Origin: an uncultured Poribacteria bacterium
GTDB lineage: Bacteria; Poribacteria; WGA-4E; WGA-3G
Assembly: GCA_951813545.1 (NCBI GenBank)
Contig: OX638352.1
Coordinates: forward strand, 4,232,835-4,296,834
DNA: 64,000 nucleotides
Direction of reading: 5' to 3'
The notes under the pieces are model-generated. The model worked only from the letters and a program-made list of their open reading frames with translations. It was not told where the DNA came from and did no database searches. The position numbers were made by a program, and so were the translations under genes. The number at the start of each line of letters is the position of its first letter. The stretch's first letter is position 1. Positions 60,801 to 64,000 of this stretch are shown one piece after another.

Positions 60801-61666
60801 GGTACACAGATATCATCAACAATCCACGCCTCAACAATCCCGGCTACTATATGTTCCCGATTAAGTCACCTGCATATAGAATTTCGGAGGTGGGTGAGGA
60901 GGTGATTTCCGACTTATTAGTTGAGAACGTAATTGAGTTAGCTGGATACATCCCGATAATCGGTCCTTTTGTAGGTCCTGTATGGAAGACAGGAGAAGTT
61001 GCCTGGGCAATTCACACTATTCTGCAATCGACCGCAGATCCCCATGTGACGATAGGGGATGCTTTAGATTTCCTTCAAGATGATAGCCTCCCTATTCTCT
61101 TTTTGATCACAAGTCAGGTCTCCAGCGTAGGCATCAAAGTAGAGCAAGAGTTCAGCCTTAAAAGCAAGACGAATCAGTTTTGGTTTGATCCGACTTATAC
61201 GGTAACATATCAGGGGACGTGGAATTTGGCAGATGGCACCTTGGCGGCACCGAATGCGCAGCCGATGTCACTTGCGGACTATCCGCCATTTCAATTGTTG
61301 CCGGTGGAAGTGCAAGAATACCTCCTCCGTCACTTTGGAGCGTTTGCAAATACTGAGGCGTGGCAAATTCCAGAAGTGACATCTCTGTTGCCGAATTACC
61401 CGAATCCGTTCAACCCAGAGACGTGGATACCGTATCAGCTCGCTAAGTCTGCGGATGTGACATTGACGATCTATGACATCCAAGGCCGCGTCGTGCGCGA
61501 CTTAGACTTAGGGCATCAACGCGCCGGGATGTATCACACTCGGAGTCGTGCGGCGTATTGGGATGGCAGAAACGCACAGGGGGAGCCTGTCGCAAGCGGT
61601 GTGTATTTCTATGCGCTCACCGCAGGCGATTTCACTGCGACCCGGAAGCTGTTGATAAGAAAATAG
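57878..61666 (+). CDS. Giant secreted YWTD/WD40 propeller protein with FlgD-like sorting domain
   Basis: This 1262-residue protein has a signal peptide (LALMFVMVLIGFSLPGISDG), then twelve YWTD repeats of about 42 residues (KMYWTDSGTNKIQRANLDGT, GIALDVVGG), enough for two six-bladed propellers. These are followed by six or seven WD40 repeats (GDVRCVAYSPSGVVLASGGT, SVNSVAFSPGGVVLASASADGT), an unrecognised region of about 200 residues, and a C-terminal FlgD-like/type-A sorting domain: SLLPNYPNPFNPETWIPYQL, VTLTIYDIQGRVVRDLDLG, GVYFYALTAGDFTATRKLL. The latter domain is typical of proteins exported to the surface in Poribacteria and Bacteroidetes-like secretion. The start at 57878 follows GGAGG; an upstream frame to 57773 lacks a site. 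Confidence 0.9.
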   Translation: MKRQILMSKRLALMFVMVLIGFSLPGISDGVPEVHIIDPDSPPIYWTDSGTDKIQRTNLDGTSVEDLIPPGLIDPVRIALDVVGGKMYWTDRDTNKIQRANLDGTRVEDLVTARFGLGDPAGIALDVVGGKMYWTDSGTAKIQRANLDGTRVEDLVAGLGDPYGIALDVVAGKMYWTDSGVDKIRRANLDGTSIENLVAGLRDPSGIALDVVGGKMYWTDSGTNKIQRANLDGTNIEDLATHWPAGLRDPVGIALDVAGGKMYWTDQYYDHIRRANLDGTDIENLVTSEFGLTDPSGIALDVVAGKMYWTDDGWRDKIQRANLDGRYVENLVPTGSRDPVGIALDVVGGKMYWTDWYTNKIQRANLDGTRVEDLVTKAGLGDPVGIALDVAGGKMYWADWDTNKIQRANLDGTHVENLVTELGDPFRIALDVAGGKMYWTDVGTDKIQRANLDGTDIQDLLTTGLGNPSGIALDVVGRKMYWADSGTDKIQRANLDGTDIQDLLTTGLGDPYGIALDVVGRKMYWMDFYTGKIQRANLDGTDIQDVVTGLETPRFIALGIPKAVGGSDPQQPDASEVHITMPDTDPVVTTHPLIDASDLHLDGHTGDVRCVAYSPSGVVLASGGTDNTMRLWRTNNGEALSTYEHGGDVNSIAFTANGTYIATGSDDGELRLYKWSATADTWEQDQVFNMPGGPFSNNVKSVAFSHDNTMLACGTSGNSVRIYDYDPNLDEWVYRETFQGHSGSVNSVAFSPGGVVLASASADGTVQLWRARTGELLNTLDGHTADVNSVAFSSDDALIATGSDDDTVILWKWSESDNTWVYDQTLEGHHSGDVRSVAFNPSGTVLVSASADKTIGVWDGRTGAHKTSLTEQHTQHTAGVNSVTFALQGNVLASGSDDDTVRQLTHTESTDIAEQGISLTVPPDLISDVAFAPDATYFILNVQYPTVTGVPIADVNYKKCTITVDIPGVPDKAVRYTDIINNPRLNNPGYYMFPIKSPAYRISEVGEEVISDLLVENVIELAGYIPIIGPFVGPVWKTGEVAWAIHTILQSTADPHVTIGDALDFLQDDSLPILFLITSQVSSVGIKVEQEFSLKSKTNQFWFDPTYTVTYQGTWNLADGTLAAPNAQPMSLADYPPFQLLPVEVQEYLLRHFGAFANTEAWQIPEVTSLLPNYPNPFNPETWIPYQLAKSADVTLTIYDIQGRVVRDLDLGHQRAGMYHTRSRAAYWDGRNAQGEPVASGVYFYALTAGDFTATRKLLIRK
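58005..59560. repeat. Tandem DNA repeats encoding YWTD blades
   Basis: Twelve units of about 115-140 bp are nearly identical at DNA level (for example AAGATGTATTGGACGGACAG and CAACGTGCGAACTTGGATGG). High DNA similarity indicates recent expansion or gene conversion. The repetition also keeps long antisense frames open. Confidence 0.85.
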
Positions 61667-61871
61667 TATCATATGACCAGAGGATCGCTGGGATGCTGAT
61701 GTTTATTAGCTTCCCAGTGATCATTTCTCAGTGGGTTGCGTTGGATTCGCTGGTATCTTCTTCAAAAAATGATGTGCTGAGCGATCAACATGTCACAAGT
61801 ATAGCAAAACCGGTAGGGGCTACTTTTTTTATTTTCACTCATCTTGTTTTAAAATTAAAGGAGGAAATTCA

Positions 61872-62333
61872 ATGCCAGCTTTAGCGAGTGCTGTTGTAGC
61901 ACTAATTTTTGCCGGGTCTCTATTATTTGGTTGTGGACAAGGTGTCCCAAGTCCAGACAAAGCTCAAGGTGTCATCCAACGGTCTATTACTAAGGAATCG
62001 GATGGACGCGTTGAAGTTGCAAAGTTTAACAAGACGGATGGTCAAAAACAGAATATCCACGGCAGATATGTGCTTGAGTTTCAGGCTGAAGCGATAATTC
62101 TTGAGGACTGCTGGGCTTACAAAGACTTTATTCCTTCTGGGGGGTTCGCTTCGTTCTTTAATGTTGACGGGGTTTCATTTGCAACTAAATTATCGGGAAG
62201 TGACTGGATAGGTCAACCAATTCACAGATCAAAGGGTGATAAGACCCCCATACATGGGTCAGTTACCTTTGAGAAAAAAGAGAGTGGTTGGGTGGCTATA
62301 GATTACAAGATTCGTATAGGGGCACAACATTAA
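61872..62333 (+). CDS. Small lipoprotein of unknown function
   Basis: This 153-residue lipoprotein has a signal peptide with lipobox LLFGC. The mature part has a beta-rich pattern (GRVEVAKFNKTDG, YVLEFQAEAIILEDCW, VTFEKKESGWVAIDYKIR). The family is not recognised. AGGAGG stands eight bases before the ATG. It is the first of three small envelope genes before the window end, each with its own strong ribosome binding site. Confidence 0.75.
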   Translation: MPALASAVVALIFAGSLLFGCGQGVPSPDKAQGVIQRSITKESDGRVEVAKFNKTDGQKQNIHGRYVLEFQAEAIILEDCWAYKDFIPSGGFASFFNVDGVSFATKLSGSDWIGQPIHRSKGDKTPIHGSVTFEKKESGWVAIDYKIRIGAQH

Positions 62334-62550
62334 GATTTGAGATTAAATTACTAAAGTTTGGACAATTTTTTTCAAAAGTGAGTTGGATATAAGAAATGGG
62401 TTCATCACATCTGTTGAATGCGACGAAATTAAGACCCAACACACTACAGAAAACCTCTTTGCTCCAGCCGAGCAACATGTCTATAGCAGCAAGACGAACC
62501 AAAGCATAAGCATGCTGTGAACCTACAAAAGAAGGAAGGGAGGTAATTTT

Positions 62551-63207
62551 ATGCGATATTTACGCGGCATTGTAACTTGGATCGCTCAGTTGGAATCCGG
62601 AGGCCAATTTCGGCTGTGGATTTCGGTGGTTGTCAAAATCCTTGGCGTGCTACTTTTGATTGGCACTCTCGTGGGGACTATCGTTACGTGTGTCGGTGCG
62701 ATAGCTGCGGGCAGTGAAACTGTGTCCCAGATGCTTGCTGTCATTGGATCCATTCCAACACTTCTCATCAACATCGTTTTGGGTGTCCTGCTCATCATTC
62801 TATTTTATAACAGAGCCAATGTCATCAGCACGCTTGGCACCGAATCACATTTGACTTTACTACCGATTACAGTTGTCCTAATCCGACTCTTTGGGGAAGC
62901 CAGTTTCCTTTCACTTGTTGGGACAGGCATTCAAGGGGTAGTGTCTTCCATCTTCGGATGGGGGTTTATGAGTTTGGGGTTTATAGATTTATTGGATATT
63001 TTCCCGAGGGATCTGCAGGCCTTCAGTTTTATTTTTGGTGTGATTGTGTGTGTTAGTTCCATTATCTCTGGGATTGTGATATTGGTTTTTACGTATTTTC
63101 TGGCAGAGTTAATCAATTTACTAACGGATATGGCATCGAATTTGAAGAAGATTGAGACTACGGTGTCTACTGAGGAATCCCCTGAGGAAACCTGCGGGAA
63201 TGAATAA
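62551..63207 (+). CDS. Integral membrane protein of unknown function
   Basis: This 218-residue protein has about five membrane segments (VVKILGVLLLIGTLVGTIVT, IPTLLINIVLGVLLIILFY, HLTLLPITVVLIRLF, SFIFGVIVCVSSIISGIVIL and the following stretch) and a short charged C terminus (SNLKKIETTVSTEESPEE). No transporter or enzyme motif is visible. GGGAGGT precedes the ATG. Confidence 0.75.
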   Translation: MRYLRGIVTWIAQLESGGQFRLWISVVVKILGVLLLIGTLVGTIVTCVGAIAAGSETVSQMLAVIGSIPTLLINIVLGVLLIILFYNRANVISTLGTESHLTLLPITVVLIRLFGEASFLSLVGTGIQGVVSSIFGWGFMSLGFIDLLDIFPRDLQAFSFIFGVIVCVSSIISGIVILVFTYFLAELINLLTDMASNLKKIETTVSTEESPEETCGNE

Positions 63208-63458
63208 AATATTGAGGATATTGCTGGAGAGGAGGCAAACCAATGTTAGTAGACAAACGACTATTTTTAGTAGTTATCCCCCGTCAAGGCTAGTCCGCCA
63301 GTTATATTGTCAATACGTCGTTAAACCCACCTAAATTTAGAGGCTTGAAGCAGATTGTCGTTTCGCTGAGCGTTTCAGCGAAGTCTGCTGTAACTGAACA
63401 GCGTGCAAGAGATTGGCGAGCCAGTCGCTGGCACGCAAATTCAAAAAGGAGAAATAAA

Positions 63459-63893
63459 GTGAAAATACGTTCAACGTTCCATATGTTAGTTTTTCTGATG
63501 GCAGTGCTGACTTTCAGTATGCCTTTCGTTACGCTCGCGCAGCAGAATATAGGATCGGCTGAAGCCACAACGGATGCTGAAAGAGCGGCAATGGTGGCTA
63601 AAGCCGCGGCCGACGCGGAAAGAGATGCCCAGGCTGACACGGATACAGCTTTTTGGTTCATTGTCGGTTGTTTCGGAAGTGTACTTGGATTTCTGTACGC
63701 TAATTATAATGTTCCGACGGTCCCTGTGGATCGCCTTATCGGAAAATCACCGGATTATGTTACCACTTACTCATCTGTCTACGTCCGAGAATCTAAAGCA
63801 ATTCGACAAAATCGAGTTGTCACGGGTTGTGTGACAAGTGGAATAGTTGGAGGAGCTATATATGGTTGTTTGATAGTGACAGTACTGTATTAA
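63459..63893 (+). CDS. Small exported protein with C-terminal membrane segment
   Basis: This 144-residue protein has a signal peptide (MLVFLMAVLTFSMPFVTLAQQ, cleavage after LAQ), an Ala/Asp-rich linker (ERAAMVAKAAADAERDAQAD), a hydrophobic segment (TAFWFIVGCFGSVLGFLYANY) and a final one (CVTSGIVGGAIYGCLIVTVL). The middle RLIGKSPDYVTTYSSVYVRESKAIR resembles a motif seen in small bacterial surface proteins (GKSPEYVxxY), from memory. A GTG at 63459 with AAGGAG upstream is the start; the frame extends to 63345 without support. Confidence 0.7.
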   Translation: MKIRSTFHMLVFLMAVLTFSMPFVTLAQQNIGSAEATTDAERAAMVAKAAADAERDAQADTDTAFWFIVGCFGSVLGFLYANYNVPTVPVDRLIGKSPDYVTTYSSVYVRESKAIRQNRVVTGCVTSGIVGGAIYGCLIVTVLY

Positions 63894-64000
63894 CCAACTG
63901 TTCGGAATACGTCCGTTTTTTTCGCCAGTAGATACGGTGTAGGTTGGGTTAAACGGATTGTCGCCGAACTGTCTCAAGCACAAGAAAGTGTCGATGGCTT

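Noticed and set aside
1..64000. tRNA, rRNA, tmRNA or CRISPR array
   Set aside because: No T-loop-like tRNA signatures, rRNA segments or regularly spaced repeats were found by reading; a covariance-model search would be decisive.
63894..64000. Partial gene at the right edge reading WVKRIVAELSQAQESVDG
   Set aside because: It is in frame with the preceding stop codon but has no start or ribosome site, and the sequence resembles intergenic repeats; too short to support.

Overview
The window looks like chromosomal DNA of a diderm, probably marine or sponge-associated, bacterium of the Candidatus Poribacteria type. This rests on four LamG-fold secreted proteins, a very large YWTD/WD40 secreted protein ending in a NYPNPFNPETWIPYQL-type FlgD-like sorting domain, ECF sigma factors fused to large extra domains, and many sulfatase-type or metal-dependent hydrolases. 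An outer membrane is shown by the LPS-heptose genes (hldE kinase part, gmhB), a TonB-dependent receptor and several lipoproteins. Taxonomy is inference. No rRNA, tRNA or CRISPR array was seen.

Layout. 1-8 kb: partial argS, a D-aminopeptidase, a glyoxalase-like gene, a complete IS4-type insertion sequence with 9-bp target duplication, hicBA, a sulfatase, an M28 peptidase and mobA. 8-18 kb: an ECF sigma factor fused to a BNR propeller, LamG protein 1, two ABC-2 permeases without an ATPase, a solo TnpB element between the permeases, and LamG protein 2. 18-26 kb: a zinc-acquisition operon on the minus strand (His/Asp/Glu-rich lipoprotein, TonB receptor, MerC-like protein, ZnuA-like lipoprotein, small Cys protein, COG0523 GTPase, WD40 protein), followed by a small DUF2946-like gene behind a perfect-consensus promoter that lies in a 130-bp tandem duplication. 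26-33 kb: moeA, an amidohydrolase, an alpha/beta hydrolase, a two-domain rhodanese whose catalytic cysteine codon is UGA (probable selenoprotein), a MATE transporter and LamG protein 3. 33-43.5 kb: a degenerate AAA ATPase, LamG protein 4, accD, topA, ftsE (degenerate), ftsX and polX (polymerase site lost). 43.5-52.4 kb, minus strand: a phosphodiesterase, a coiled-coil membrane protein, a repeat propeller protein, a NYN nuclease, a nucleotide-sugar dehydrogenase, gmhB and the heptose kinase. 52.9-64 kb: a membrane-anchored ECF sigma factor with an extracytoplasmic C-terminal domain, a frameshifted IS701-like transposase, a CsgG-like lipoprotein, the giant propeller protein and three small envelope proteins.

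How the parts fit. Housekeeping genes (argS, accD, topA, ftsEX, polX) alternate with envelope and secreted-protein genes. The zinc operon covers outer-membrane uptake, periplasmic capture and cytoplasmic delivery. The two ECF fusion genes lack a visible anti-sigma gene and may carry their sensor in the same polypeptide; they share an upstream DNA motif. Intergenic DNA is rich in dispersed palindromes, a MITE-like family with TTCGGTAAT ends, and a repeat that ends in a Shine-Dalgarno sequence directly before unrelated start codons. Several enzymes (FtsE, PolX, AAA, ArgS) carry non-canonical catalytic motifs. Sigma-70 promoters with near-perfect -35/-10 boxes at 17-bp spacing precede several genes.
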